A program made the translations under genes and the position numbers. Below, in pieces: positions 26,109 to 26,368 of a DNA stretch of 26,368 nucleotides. The notes under the pieces were generated by a model that did no database searches, had not been told where the DNA came from, and was given only the letters and a program-made list of their open reading frames with translations. The first letter of the stretch is position 1, and each line of letters starts with the position of its first letter. The stretch comes from Pantoea cypripedii (GTDB lineage Bacteria; Pseudomonadota; Gammaproteobacteria; Enterobacterales; Enterobacteriaceae): the NCBI RefSeq assembly GCF_011395035.1, contig NZ_CP024768.1, forward strand, positions 194,118-220,485, given 5' to 3'.

Positions 26109-26212
26109 CACTCGCAGGATTGATATCAAAAGTCTACGGACTTAAAAAATATCAAGTCTCAAGAGTGAACACGTAATTCATTACGAAGTTTAATTCTTTG
26201 AGCATCAAACTT

Positions 26213-26368
26213 AAATTGAAGAGTTTGATCATGGCTCAGATTGAACGCTGGCGGCAGGCCTAACACATGCAAGTCGAACGGTAGCACAGAGGAGCTTGCT
26301 CCTTGGGTGACGAGTGGCGGACGGGTGAGTAATGTCTGGGGATCTGCCCGATGGAGGGGGATAACTAC
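26213..26368 (+). rRNA. rrs: 16S ribosomal RNA, 5' end (3' truncated by window edge)
   Basis: The mature 5' end AAATTGAAGAGTTTGATC begins at 26213 and is followed by the universal CATGGCTCAGATTGAACGC. The first 156 nt are present. The V1 hairpin (about 26281-26312, GTAGCACAGAGGAGCTTGC) is of the type I associate with Pantoea and relatives. By gene order this is the rrnE-equivalent operon. Confidence 0.98.

Overview
The window is a stretch of core chromosome from a gamma-proteobacterium of the order Enterobacterales, most likely the Erwiniaceae (Pantoea/Erwinia-like). The proteins are close to Escherichia coli in length and sequence. The 16S rRNA fragment at the right edge has a V1 region of the type I associate with Pantoea, and the gene order is the E. 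coli tufB-rpoBC-hupA-purHD-rrnE order with several differences. The genus call rests on memory of sequences, not on a search.

Region 1 (1-12829, all + strand) is the transcription/translation block: the 3' end of tufB and its terminator, secE-nusG, rplK-rplA, rplJ-rplL and rpoB-rpoC. It keeps the expected RNA controls: a likely L1 target before rplK, the L10 leader before rplJ, an attenuator after rplL, a long-range stem before rpoB that fits an RNase III processing site, and a strong bidirectional terminator after rpoC.

Region 2 (12841-17690) is where the map differs from E. coli. Behind rpoC, where E. coli has htrC and thiHGSF, there is a divergent pair that looks like yjiS (DUF1127) and yjiR (a MocR-type PLP regulator). 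E. coli carries this pair elsewhere. The thiamine operon on the - strand is reduced here to thiC-thiE behind a TPP riboswitch. The 219 bp between yjiR and thiE hold an imperfect palindromic repeat and a possible scrap of thiF.

Region 3 (17713-22684) holds rsd (-, anti-sigma70), then nudC, hemE, nfi, yjaG, hupA and yjaH (all +): NAD-cap removal, heme synthesis, DNA repair, a DUF416 protein, HU-alpha and a lipoprotein. Region 4 (22722-25764) is the purine operon purH-purD on the - strand with a PurR box over its promoter; the zraP/zraSR genes found before purD in E. coli are absent. Region 5 (25797-26368) is the start of an rRNA operon on +: DnaA-box-like repeats, P1 and P2 promoters, the boxB/boxA antitermination leader and the first 156 nt of 16S rRNA.

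I found no new multi-gene system; this is mostly conserved housekeeping DNA. The points worth a second look are the yjiS/yjiR replacement with loss of thiFSGH, the repeated TACAGAT sites between yjiS and yjiR, the DnaA-box-like array before the rRNA promoter, and several promoters embedded in inverted repeats.
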